Source: Thozetella sp. PMI_491 (lineage: Eukaryota > Ascomycota > Sordariomycetes > Chaetosphaeriales > Chaetosphaeriaceae). From it: a stretch of DNA of 64,000 nt. The DNA lies in assembly GCA_021432635.1 (NCBI GenBank), contig MU270015.1, positions 3,054,129 through 3,118,128 on the forward strand, written 5' to 3'. This document shows positions 22,838 through 33,385 of the stretch, piece by piece (the stretch's first letter is position 1; each line of letters begins with the position of its first letter). The notes below the pieces were generated by a model. The model did no database searches. It was not told the DNA's origin and saw only the letters and a list, made by a program, of their open reading frames with translations. Position numbers and translations under genes: made by a program.

Positions 22838-24226
22838 TTAGAAGGATAGCAGATATCTGCTGTCGGATGCGGCAAGCGTTCTGCAGAATTTGTTGGGCCA
22901 CTCAAAGTATTTATCATACTCTTTCGGAAGCTGCTGTCCGAGGGTCTCAATCCAAGAAACAACGACGTCTTTGCGCGCCGGGAAGCGAAGTCTGAGGTTT
23001 GGATCGATAAGGTACCTTCCCAGGACGTATTCCAGCAAAAAGCCGTGGAAGATGAGCAGCCTCCCTATATGGTTCTCCGGATGGACAAAGCTTCTAAACT
23101 CATCTTCCTCCATGATAGCAGGCATCACGTACAGCCACACATATTCCTTCCACGCTACAGATTGCTGCGTCAGCATGGCCGACTTGGGCGGACTGCGTGA
23201 AAAGCCTTACCTTCGAACCCGGACTCGGGGACTACTCGCACGATCTTCTGCATCAAACCCAGATACGCTCCTTCCCTTGCGGTCTCACAAAGCGGTTCAA
23301 GGAGGCGGAGGGACTCCTCGAGCTCGCTTAGGAGCTGCACATCAAGTTCTTGCTCGTGTATCAGCTTAGTAAGGCTCTCTAGGTGCCCGTCGAGCCGAAA
23401 GGTTCGAAATAGCGTCTTTTGATAGAAGTTCGGCGCGAGATGGAAGATGAGAAGGTGAATGCCTCGTGTCATGGTCAGATATTCGACCATCGCGTTCGGC
23501 ATCAGGGCCGCCTGGGAGGCGAGCGCGCTGGTTGCGGCAAACAGCGCGTCTCCTTCGACGGAACTCGTGATCGGTCGGCTGAGGCGTTGTTTGAGGCCCG
23601 CGAGGGCGGCAAGCCGATGTTTCACGGCCTGCTCCGTGTAGTCGACATTGCCATGACGGGAGAGGTGTGTTGCGCCAAGGCCCAGCAGCGCGTGGGCTAA
23701 GTACTCGTGCTGTCTGTTTCATTAGCCGGCAAGTATTCAAACCTACTGAAGGCAGGATTAAGCTAGTGCGCACCTCATGGGACATGGCCGCACACTGGGC
23801 CCAGACGGCCTCCGCATTGAGAGGCAGAGTGGGATAGGCAATTGTGAGGAACTGGTGGAAGAATCGCAGGTCGATCATGTTGAGGTTGGACCCGGTCGTC
23901 TGGAGCGGCATCGATGGAGCGCCAGTTGTCACTTTGCCGCGCACTGGATACTCGCAGACTAGGCTGACGCGGGCACACGAGCTGCATCTTGGCCGCTGCT
24001 CCTGGCATTTGATCTTACGGCGCTTGCAGTTGAAGCAGCCGGTGCGCGACTTGAAATGGCCCTTGCGGCGGTGCGGCGCGTCAGGATTCGGTGGAACTTC
24101 CTCGGCCGGCTTCAGCTCCGAAGCCGCAACCACGGACGGTGGGCTGCTGCTGCTGCTCCTCTCGGGGGCGGGTCTACGGCGCACGCTGGCGGCGGCCGAG
24201 TGGGTCTGCACCACCAGCGGCTTCAT
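22838..24226 (-). CDS. Zn2Cys6 transcription factor
   Basis: Exons 24226-23774, 23709-23211 and 23154-22838 (introns 64 and 56 nt) give 422 residues. The zinc cluster has cysteines at residues 64, 67, 74, 81, 84 and 91 (TGCFNCKRRKIKC, then RPRCSSCARVSLVC), preceded by a Pro/Ser-rich disordered N-terminus. The rest is the helical regulatory region of sterol-uptake-type C6 factors (FFHQFLTIAYPTLP, HEYLAHALLGLGATHLSR, AVKHRLAALAGL). The unspliced frames of exon 1 and exon 2 run into unrelated sequence, whereas the proposed joins restore HEYLAHALLG and FEAWKEYVW. It converges on the oxidase and is therefore a second candidate local regulator of the oxoproline block. Confidence 0.9.
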
Positions 24227-25240
24227 CGATTCAGGCCGGCGCGGCGGAGGGCGGAGAGAGCGTCAGCGTGGGCTTCGGACTCGCCGCACTCTCTGCTGCT
24301 CGATCGCAAAATTGTGATTCTTTCCTGAGAGATCCAAAACGCCCCTGGAATTGTCCCGCGCCAGATCTAGCCACACACGCGCCCTGAAGGCTACAGGGCT
24401 GACCCCCCGCATGAACGCCGTGGCGCTTGGGCCAACGCAAGCACAGACGCGTAAGCAGCTTTGGAATGTCATTCCGACTCTACCTAGTAGCTACTACCTC
24501 AAGGTACCAGGTGCATGATTAAGTTGTCCCGCAATTATGAATCAATATTCTCTCGTACGAGCGCCAACTACGCCAAGAAGTTGCTGTTGACGCGAAACCA
24601 GTTGTGCCAAAGCGAGTTTCCGGCCAGGTTGAAGCGCAGAAGCGAGCACTAGCAGCATCGGCCCAATTGTTTTGTGTACGGCCTCGTTTCCCAACAACAC
24701 CAGCAGTGAGCGGGTTACGTCAGTAGCATGCGACAAGACCCGAAACGCTTAACGTTATGGTCCAACTCCCCTTAAATAAAGCGTGACCCATTCGCTCAAG
24801 TTGTCAATAGTCCAATGCTCCCAGCCCAAGATCGCCTTCTCTAAGCTCTGAACAGCTCAAGTTTGCTGGTCTACCTATAGCTCCTCTTACAGTACGTCTA
24901 TTCTAGTTGGCAGAAGATCAGAAATGAATCTTCGTCTTCCAAGATAGCTAACAGACTTCTTAAATGCATTATCCTGCCCTGCCTTAAATATAAAGACTTG
25001 GCATTTCTTTGGATCCCGTGCCCCTAGAGACATGATTCACATGAACTCCTGCTTGCTTATGTCGCGGCCTCGGCCTCACTAGCAAAAATGAACCTGAAGC
25101 CCTAACGACAGATCGATTCTTCGGTCACTTGAACTGATATACCGGAATCAGTGTGAATTAGAACTTGACCATGCTGTGCATCACCCTTCCTAGGAGTCGT
25201 GGCTATGCCGCTCATCTTAAGTATAACAAGGGCACATAGA
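24227..25240. other. Intergenic, no gene seen
   Basis: About 1 kb holding the promoter of the Zn2Cys6 gene and the 3' flank of the next bZIP gene. Only shadow frames are present. Confidence 0.5.
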
Positions 25241-26284
25241 TCATAGTTCTATTACCAGTCTCTCTTCTCCGCGGATCTCCCTCCATCGATTCGTACCGTC
25301 GATCAAGTCGGCGCATCCCCGGAGGACAAATCCCCATTTCTTCAAGAACGCTTCCGAGACTTCCCACGCCTCCGGGCTCCACGGTTCCCCCCAGACCATG
25401 ACGGCCTGTGGCTCGATGTCATCGAATCCCTCAAAGAGCCCTCCGTACATATCGCGGGCCAAGGCACCAAAGTCGAACTGTCCCTCGAGCAGGATCAGAT
25501 TGTCGCGGATAACGGGGAACGGAATTGCGGCATAAATGGGATTGTGGGGCACCGACAACTCTATGGCTGTGGGCTGAAGCGACGGAGGTATTGAGCGCGG
25601 TGGAGGAATCTGGAAAGGAAGGCGCGTGAAATCGCGGCAGTCCGCGTTGTGCGGCATGTCCAAGAGCCCCAAGATGGCATTATTAGCCAATATAGCTCGC
25701 TTGACATTGTATTGGACTAGGGTCAGCAGGCGTTGGTCGACTGGAAGCGGGATGATAAAGCTTCCAAGGCCAGGTGGCTTGTCCGGTATGGAACTCTGTA
25801 AGACAAAAGACTTAGGGGTTGCCAAAGGAGCGAGCGCGCCGCTTAACGGCCCTCTGGTGTGCGCTGCGGAGGGATGCGGGAAACGTTCCGCGTTAGTTGA
25901 GGTTAGAGGCGGTCCCTCTTGGCTAGCGGTCTTCAAGACCAACTTCCCGTGGCCCATCCAAGGGCTGTCGCAATTTTTCTCCGCCTCCGAGGCCGACGGG
26001 CCCTTCTGCTTCCGGCCTGGTGTATGACCCCCGGTTAGATGGCTCCAATGGCAGGGTGACAACAGGGAGGGAGGCAGGACTAAGTAGCTTACGCCATGCC
26101 CTCTGGTGCAGTCGGTTCTGCCTTCGTCTCCGCTCCGCCGGGTCGGCCACCTCTAACCAATCATCTGCAGCATCCTGTGCCTATTTACGTTACTCTACTG
26201 TGTCACAGTCCACTGGAGCGATGATGAACTAACCTCGGTCAGCAATGCATGATGGCGATTTTTGTCTGAATCCGCATTTCCCAT
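25241..26284 (-). CDS. bZIP-type regulator with DUF3425 domain (copy 1)
   Basis: Exons 26284-26234, 26180-26093 and 26016-25241 give 304 residues. The basic region is DPAERRRRQNRLHQRAWRRKQ, close to the consensus of fungal bZIP/DUF3425 proteins, and it is completed only after the 76-nt intron (GTAAGC...CACCAG, CTAAC branch). The DUF3425 part includes LLTLVQYNVKRAILANNAIL, HNPIYAAIPFPVIRDNLILL and VWGEPWSPEAWEVSEAFLKK. The first acceptor could instead be 6 nt further (exon from 26174), which would remove two residues. It is presumably a nuclear DNA-binding regulator. It is divergent from an SDR gene, sharing a 484-nt promoter. Its targets are unknown. Confidence 0.88.
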
Positions 26285-26768
26285 GTTGGCCATCAACTCT
26301 CAAATCCACCAGCGAACAAAGCGATACCAGAATACGGATCGAAGCAGGAAGTTGATAGTTCGAGGCGCTGTGGTTTTCGGCATCGAGTATAAATGGCGTT
26401 GCTTATCCCACCAGCCGAATAAGGAGGAAGGATCCAGCTCTGCCCCCCACAAGAGGGTCATCTGGCCAATGATGTGAGTTACTCTGAAATGGAACCCTTT
26501 GGTTGCTTATGGGCTAACCTGATTAGGGTGCTTTGTGATTGCGAGTGTGGGGCGTCTCACCGTTGGCGTTAAGCCAATTTGGGTGCGAGCTCTCGTTTGT
26601 ACAGGCAGTTGAACGGAATCAAGAGCAGCTCGAACGTCATGGCTGCCGCGTACCTGAATACAAATATTAGTACCTATTCTTATTTTCCGAAGAAGTCTTC
26701 GAGACGGTTACTCGGACATGCCGTCTTAACCCCTACTCCTTCTAGCTTACCAAGACAAGAGCGATACC
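26285..26768. promoter_or_regulatory. Shared promoter of bZIP copy 1 and SDR
   Basis: This 484-nt gap between divergent starts has one TAAGCCAA element at 26570-26577, the same core that is repeated in the second bZIP-SDR promoter. Confidence 0.5.
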
Positions 26769-27860
26769 ATGGCTGCCTTGACGGGCCTCGTGAACTTCAA
26801 CCCGGATAAAGAGATTCCATCCCTGGAAGGCAAGGTGATCTTTGTCACTGGAGGTATGTCTTAATGCGAGTCCTTCCGAACCGCAGTTCTCTTCCTGACA
26901 GTCTCAGGCACCGATGGCATTGGAAAGGTCACCGTGGCGGCCCTGGCCAAACATAAACCCGAGCACCTCTACTTCACCGGGCGCAACGAAAGTGCCGCCA
27001 AAGATCTGATCAGTCAGCTTCAGTCTGAAATTCCAGGCATCTCGCTGACTTTTTTGAAATTTGACCTCTCCTCTCTCGCCTCCGTCAAGTCAGCTACGAC
27101 CGGTTTTCAGCACGACCGCCTCGACATCCTCATATGCAATGGAGGCGTCATGGACATTCCGCCTGCCGTCAGCGTCGATGGTTTCGAAATTCATTTGGCC
27201 ACGAACCATCTGGGCCATGCCATGCTGATCCGGGGGCTGCTGCCGGTGCTGCTCCGGACGGCGGAGAAGCCGGGGGCGGATGTGCGGGTTGTGTCGGTGA
27301 GCTCGGCCGGCTTCGCGCTACATCCTAAGGAAGGAATCGCGTGGGACAAGGTCAACACTGATATGGCAAGGATACCTTACGTGTGGACGAGATATGGGTA
27401 CGTTGCTATTCTCTATATACAGCCCTTCATCTACTATCCCCATCCCTCCTCTTCCACGCATGGCACGGCTCAGGAAAATGATCTGACAAACTGCTATAGA
27501 CAGAGCAAACTTGCGAACCTCGTTTACGCGACGGAACTTGCCCGCCGATATCCCCAATTACTGAGCGTGTCCATTCACCCAGGATTTGTCGACACAGACC
27601 TAATTCGCAAATCGTCAGTGCTCGGGAAGATCTACATGTACGGCAGACACTGGCTGAGAGGAAACACAACCATCCCGCGAGAAAAAGGTGCCCTCAATCA
27701 GCTGTGGGCGGCTGCCGGTGTAGAAAGGAGCAAGCTTGTCAACGGAGCATATTACATTCCGGTTGCTGTTGTGGGAGAGGTGGATGCCATCTCCAAGAGC
27801 GAGGAGTTTGGCAAAAAGCTATGGAGTTGGACCGAGGAGGTGCTGGACCGTGCGGGATGA
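26769..27860 (+). CDS. Short-chain dehydrogenase/reductase (WWOX/retinol-dehydrogenase-like)
   Basis: Exons 26769-26853, 26908-27397 and 27500-27860 give 311 residues. Cofactor motif FVTGGTDGIGK is rebuilt across the first intron. ICNGGVM replaces the usual NNAG, FEIHLATNHLGHAMLI follows, and the active-site stretch VSVSSAG...RYGQSKLANLVYA has the YxxxK pair (YGQSK) created across the 102-nt second intron. HPGFVDTDL is typical of the family. The protein should reduce or oxidise a lipid-like or aromatic carbonyl/alcohol with NAD(P)H. It faces a bZIP/DUF3425 gene, suggesting local control. Confidence 0.92.
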
Positions 27861-28055
27861 AGTGAAGCGTAGCTTGAAATGCTAGATAGGATGGGCGCAT
27901 TGTAATATCAGTCTTTTGATGGCTATGCTGACCTTCCCGGTTTAATGTTTTTTTTTTTCCTTCTTCGAAAGGAGGCAAATTATTGGTTACAGTATCGCAA
28001 CCACTCACTCTCGTCCTCACTACTGATCCCACAGTTCGGTTATTGGTTTGCTCCC

Positions 28056-29181
28056 TCACGTCGGTATCGGGTTCTCTCCACGCATTTCTCGCCACCAGCT
28101 CGACTGCCTTGATAGCTCTCCATCCTCATTGCCGACAACGTGCCGCCACTTAGCCAGGAACCACGGGCTCGCTTCCCAGTTTCGCATATCCCAAGGGGCC
28201 GCTGTTCCTGCCTGGAGACTCCCGGCGCGGCCCCAGCAGCGCAGGCCGCCGAGGCAGTCGTGGAAGAAATCGTCCTCATCAACATCAGCACCTCTGTGGA
28301 TAAGGGCATCCCTGATGGCGGGGAATGGGATGATGTCTATGTATGGGTGGTGACTGTGCGTGATCTGCGTGGGGGTTGGACGCAGGTCAGGCTTTACGGA
28401 ATGGAAGATGCGCCGGACTGCCTCGACGAGACGGGCTTGGTGCGCAGAATGAGAGATTCCCGGGCGGAAGAAAGGGGATTCTGAGTCGGAGGAGCAGTAC
28501 ATAGACTCGGTAATGCCCAGTTCGAGGCAGTTCTCGTTCATGGCGGCGACGACGCAGATGGCCTCGACACGTAGATTAGATGATGGTGTATCATTGAATG
28601 TGCTAGGATACTGGACATGCGACGGAGAGCAACTACACCTGGGTGGATTGCCGCTCGTAGGTGGGGGGACGAGCATGCACGACGTGAGTGCTGTGTTGTT
28701 CATCGACGAAATGAGGTCTATGACGTCCGAATCGAAAGGCCATGTACCCTGCAGGAGGAAATCGTCGAAACCGCTCGGGCTGGCTAACACTAACTGGTTG
28801 TTCGGAGAACATTCGAACTCCAGAGTGCGGATAAGCTCTTCTTGGCCACTGTCAGGCAAGGCAGACATGGTTAAGTCTTCCTGAGCCGCATCGACGGGCC
28901 CAGCAGGGTCCTCAGCACCCTCAGCCAACGGGGGAAGAGCACCTGCTACCATTCGCTCTAAGCTCTCAATGTGGTGCTTTCTCCGTGCCCCTCAATGCGC
29001 ATATGTTAGTGCTACGCAGGGCTGGGAGGGGAGATGGTGTCCGTGGAAAGCACGGACAGGCCTTACTGTAGGTCCTCTGCGCTTCGCGATTCTGCTGGCG
29101 CCGCTTCTCCGGATCCCGCCGCCCCTGGCGCCACGTCTTTGCCCCCCCGGTAGACGCACTACTGTCACGCTCCGTTGACAT
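28056..29181 (-). CDS. bZIP-type regulator with DUF3425 domain (copy 2)
   Basis: Exons 29181-29067 and 28990-28056, split by a 76-nt intron (GTAAGG...TTGAG, CTAAC branch), give 349 residues. The basic region RRDPEKRRQQNREAQRTY continues after the splice as RARRKHHIESLERM, giving a bZIP start with the Asn-x7-Arg-like spacing. The C-terminal DUF3425 section includes HHPYIDIIPFPAIRDALIHR, CWGRAGSL, WDMRNWEASPWFLAKWRHVV and WWREMRGE. The two DUF3425 genes in this window align only in these core motifs, so they are not a recent duplicate. It is divergent from the next SDR gene, sharing a 501-nt promoter rich in TAAGCCA repeats. Confidence 0.88.
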
Positions 29182-29682
29182 GTTACTTGTCGTGCAGATG
29201 CGCAATCAATGCGGATTGCCTACGGAATAGATGCTGGCATCATCCAAGGCGTATTGAATTTTTGCGGGGAGCAAAGGTAAGCCAATGGCTCGCGTAAGCC
29301 AACATTGGCTGGATCAGCTAAGCCAATCCGGGCCAAGCAGAGAGTACTAACCACACCCCCGCAGCTTCAAGGGTATAGTTCGCCCAAAGTATACCAAAAT
29401 GTGATTCAGGTTGGGCTTCGGGAGGTATGGAGAAAAAAAACAATATTGTTCTGTGAAGCCCTCAGAGCGCGAGTTGCCTCATCCTGTGCCAATTCTCACT
29501 TTTGTCTCAAAACCCGCGTAAGCCACCTTCCACTCGCGTAAGCGACCTTCAACCCGCGATAAGCCAGCTTCACCAGACGGTATGGATATTATGCGCAAGA
29601 TGCGCTGTGCTGTGAGATGCGTGCCAACAGTCATTGTTCTATCTACGATACTAGATTACCTTCCTACTTTGCATACCCCCAA
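29182..29682. promoter_or_regulatory. Shared promoter with a TAAGCCA-like repeat array
   Basis: Six copies of a TAAGCC(A) core occur between two divergent start codons: 29278, 29295, 29319, 29519, 29539 (TAAGCGA) and 29560. The first three are followed by A (TAAGCCAA). This is a strong candidate for autoregulation by the neighbouring bZIP protein or another factor. Confidence 0.6.
29512..29574 (+). repeat. Three imperfect tandem repeats of about 20 bp
   Basis: The units are ACCCGCGTAAGCCACCTTCC, ACTCGCGTAAGCGACCTTCA and a third beginning ACCCGCGATAAGCCAGCTTC. They sit about 110 nt upstream of the SDR start, where a fungal upstream activating element would be expected. Confidence 0.85.
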
Positions 29683-30649
29683 ATGGCACCGACGGTGTTC
29701 ATCACTGGCACAAGTTCAGGAGTCGGCCTTGCGACTACCCACCTGTTCCTCGAGAAGGGATGGAATGTGGTGGCAACGGCCCGGAATCCTGGAACCGCCA
29801 ATGATCTCCAAGCCATCACCAGTAGTCCCTTTGGCCAGGCTTTGCTGATCGTGACCCTCGATCTGCTAGACCAAGCCACGATCCAACCCGCCGTCGAGGC
29901 TGCACTGGCTCGTTTCAGCCGAATCGACTGCCTCATCAATAATGCCGGATATGCGCAATATAACCTCGTCGAGCAGGCAACTGTAGAGGATATTCGCAAG
30001 CAGTTTGAGGTGAACGTAGTTGGTATGTCCCTTTACTCAATCTTCTCCCTACTACGTGATACAAGCTAACGCGCTCGTACTAGGACCCATTTCGCTCATC
30101 AAAATCATGCTACCCCATCTGAGGGAGGCGGGAAAAGCAGGAAGCAATCCCGTTGTTGTCAACGTTAGCTCTGGCGCGGCGCACTTTGGCCTGCCGCTCA
30201 CGAGCTTATACAATGCGAGCAAGGCGGCGCTAGATATGTTCACCGAGGGAGTGCAGTTCGAACTCGCCGCGCTCGAACCTCCAATCCCTATCAAGGTGGT
30301 GGTGCCTCATGGCGGGATCCAATCCACCAACTTTGGAGCAAGTCTTGGCGCAGGGATGAAGACTTTCCAGAGCGACGCTGAAATAGTCAAGATGTACGGC
30401 GCATTCGTGCAGCGGTCAGTGGCCAAGTTCATGGAAATGTCAGGTCATAGCATGACAGTCGAGACCGCCGCGCAGGCTGTCTGGACGGCGGCCACAGACG
30501 GGACTACGAGGCTGAGGTACTTTGTTGCTGCCGAGGGTGCCGGCGCTAATCTGCAGAGACGAATGCAGGGAGCGGCGGTTGGAGAAAGCCTCGATTCTGC
30601 GGATGCCAAGTATGTTGATTACATGAGGGCCCAATTTCGAACCACCTAG
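29683..30649 (+). CDS. Classical short-chain dehydrogenase/reductase
   Basis: Exons 29683-30022 and 30084-30649, with a 61-nt intron (CTAAC branch), give 301 residues. Motifs in order: VFITGTSSGVGLATTHLF (TGxxxGxG at residues 8-15), IDCLINNAGYAQYN (NNAG), the FEVNVVGPISLIKIMLP helix joined by the splice, VVNVSSGAA, and the catalytic LYNASKAALDMFTEG (YxxxK). A VVPHGGIQSTNF stretch replaces the more common VxPGxxxT. It is a full-length, apparently intact oxidoreductase of unknown substrate. It is controlled from the promoter it shares with bZIP copy 2. Confidence 0.93.
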
Positions 30650-31175
30650 GGTCCAATGATGAGGTGGCGGTGGCGTAATTGCCTCACCCATCTTGGCACT
30701 CTCGTCGATTATCCATCATAGACGAGCGACTATTTCACTCTTACTGGGAGTTTTGTATTCCACTCGGCCGCGTTTACTGCTACTCATGCCATGGGCTACC
30801 GCCTTTCGCTTTTCCTTTTTAGTTGTAACTCATCGAGACTCATCGAGAGCAAGGAGAGCCTTCCTCAATATCAACGAGGGTGAAGTTGCGGCTTCATGTC
30901 TCAGATTGACCAGCCATGCAACTCTATGCATGATGTAGATGGTACTGTACGAGGCAAGGAAGGCTGACTGCGGGGCAAACGGATGAAAATCGACTTCTAG
31001 CCGAGTGCGGAGGTCAATGATTAGGTATATGATAAGCAGCTGGTGAGGCAAAGAGCGGTGCATCTCTTCCTGCTCGAAAAGCTCCGTATTTGACATGAAA
31101 TTATACACCCCATATAAAGCCCGAAGATATCGTTGAACCATAGTTGAGTTCGAAACTACAAACACAAGCAGCGCA
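30650..31175. other. Intergenic, no gene seen
   Basis: This 526-nt stretch carries the promoter of the HeLo-like gene, with a CCCATATAAAG TATA-type box near 31110. Confidence 0.5.
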
Positions 31176-33135
31176 ATGGCGGAAATTTTTGCTCTGGCTG
31201 GCGGCGTGGTCGGCGTCGCCGCAGCAGTGGGACAACTAGTCGAAGGTATCGCGAAGCTCCACGAATTCTGCTCCGATATTCAAGACATTCCAGAGGATAT
31301 CCAGATCGAACTTAAAAATTTAAACATCCTCTGTAAGATTCTTCACACTGTACAAGCTGACTTGGGTCCGGGCGTCCTTGTCGAGTCGCGAGCATCGAAG
31401 ACGGGCCAAACCGCCATCTTAGCCCTCAGGCATCTAGAGCAGAGCTCAGAACACGTGCACGCAGTCCTACAGGAAATGGATAGGAGAGTCGGAACATCGA
31501 AGAGATGGATACGAATTATAGAAGCTGGGAGGCTAAAAACGAAGCTCAGGGAAGCCGTGGTGCGAGTTCGAGACGCCCAGGGCTTGCTGAACATCGCCCT
31601 CGTTGCCGATAGCCGGTATGGTGTCCTACGTAACGCGCGTTCCTAAGCTAATTTCACCCCAGAGCCGCAATTATTCAGAGCCTCGACGCAGCGTGCCAGA
31701 TGTCTGCTGCGCTGGCTCCTTTTATTCAATCAGCGTCGAATGTCGATCGATTGTCACCAGCACCCGACCGACCGGCAGCCCGCGCCGAGAAAGGCCGCCA
31801 TTGGAAAGATCTAGATCCTCGTTTCAGAGGAAACCGAACCTATCATCCCAGAGAGACAAATCGTCCAGCGCATAGGAGGAAATATAGAATGATTATCCGC
31901 TTCCCCCCATGGCTCCTCAATCAGGCCTGGGAGTTTGTTGTCCGGCGGGCCTATCGAGGCTGGGATTTCAATCTGCGGAATTATCCAATACGGCCTTTCT
32001 CATCTGAGATATTTACTGCTATTTCTGCAGGATCTTATTTTCGCGTTCGGCAACTGCTGTCACGGGGAGAGGCATCAATTTGCGACCGAGACCCAGATGG
32101 TGCAACGGTTGCGCACTATGCAGCCCGCCATTGCTCGAAATCCGACGATGCTGTGGCAATACTGGAACTTCTCAGCATGAGCGGCGCAGATATCAATGCT
32201 GTAGACTTTTCCGGCCGCCCTGCCCATTACGAGCTACCTAACGGAGGTTACCGAGAGAGGGCTATGGACGAGACGCGTGAAGCCCGGCTGACAAGGGCTT
32301 ATCGAGTCTTTCTAGATCACCCGAACTGGATTGTTCCACGGATATCGACAGAGCTCTTCAAACCTGGCAAGTCAGAGCCGGATGCGTTCTGTGTATACTT
32401 GAATCCACCAAACGCCGCTTTACGCCTGGCTCTGGAGAGGATATGGCCCCCATGGCGCGAAATGAGCATATCGGACCGAATTGATGAACTAATTCCCAGC
32501 GGGAGGTACTGGAATATTGCCACGAGTCCTTCGATTTTGAGATTATGTCTTGGCGACGATGTTCTCGGCGACTCTCTTGCCAGCTGTGGAAAGAGAAGCA
32601 AGGGAAGGCTCCTGCAGTATTCTCTTCCGGTTCTGGCGATCATGTTGGCCAAAATATGGAAAAAGAAGCCCAGGAGGTTAGGGCCATACTCCAATCCGTC
32701 GTCCAAGCTAGCGGGAATCACTTTTTCCAGTCCAGAAAATATCTCACCCGGAGATTCTTGATGCGATACACGGTCACGGCGTGTGCTCCTTCCGATGACG
32801 CAGGAAATCTTGACTGGCACCGCCAAGAGGATATGCCGCTAAAGGGAGCCGCTGAGCAAATACAAAAAGCATTCAGTCGATATGTCTCCGAGCTGTTGTC
32901 TCTAGGTATAGATGTAACCTCATTCATGGATTATCTAAACCGCAACCCTGCTCAAATCGAGCTCGTGGTGGAGTCGGGAAGCCGCGTGGAATTTTCTATT
33001 ATCGGAGTAAATCGTGGCATTGGTACCAACGATTGGGGCTTATGGCTCGGGAATCCTCTCGATGAGTGGGCAGCAGACTTTTGGGATATGCTGGACAATT
33101 CAGATGAGTCGGAGCGAGCGATTCCAGGAGCTTAG
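31176..33135 (+). CDS. HeLo-like N-terminal domain protein with ankyrin-like repeats
   Basis: Exon 1 (31176-31615) and exon 2 (31663-32676) join across a 47-nt intron. The N-terminus (AEIFALAGGVVGVAAAVGQL, then LHEFCSDIQDIPEDIQIELK) matches the helical HeLo-like/NACHT N-terminal domain of fungal NLR-type proteins, which act in allorecognition or cell-death signalling. Residues from about 270 on contain ankyrin-like units (IFTAISAGSYFRVRQLLSRG, ATVAHYAARHC, LELLSMSGADINAVDFSGR). No NACHT or NB-ARC P-loop is visible. The frame ends at 32761; a further frame continues to 33135. Removing 32677-32735 (GTTAGG...TCCAG) joins them in phase to 617 residues, but the branch site is weak. A real frameshift, meaning a damaged gene, is the alternative. 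Confidence 0.65.
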
Positions 33136-33385
33136 CCTAGTGATTGCTCATAGTCCGAGACAAGGCTTTACAATAGTTAAGCATCGTTAGCATCCTCCAC
33201 CATACATACAACAGGACGTCGAAAGAACTCTAGCATACACCGAAAACCCTATAAACACTGTAACAGAGTAAAACACGTCTTGACAAGGGGAATTTATTTG
33301 TAATTAAGTTTCTGAATGGTTGCGATGATCAATTTCTTCGAGGATTGCTAGCCTCAAGCTGGCTAGAGACAAATTCCAACCCTAT

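Noticed and set aside
11047-30649. Secondary-metabolite gene cluster
   Set aside because: Oxidoreductases, a transporter and C6 factors are present, but there is no PKS, NRPS, terpene cyclase or prenyltransferase core gene.
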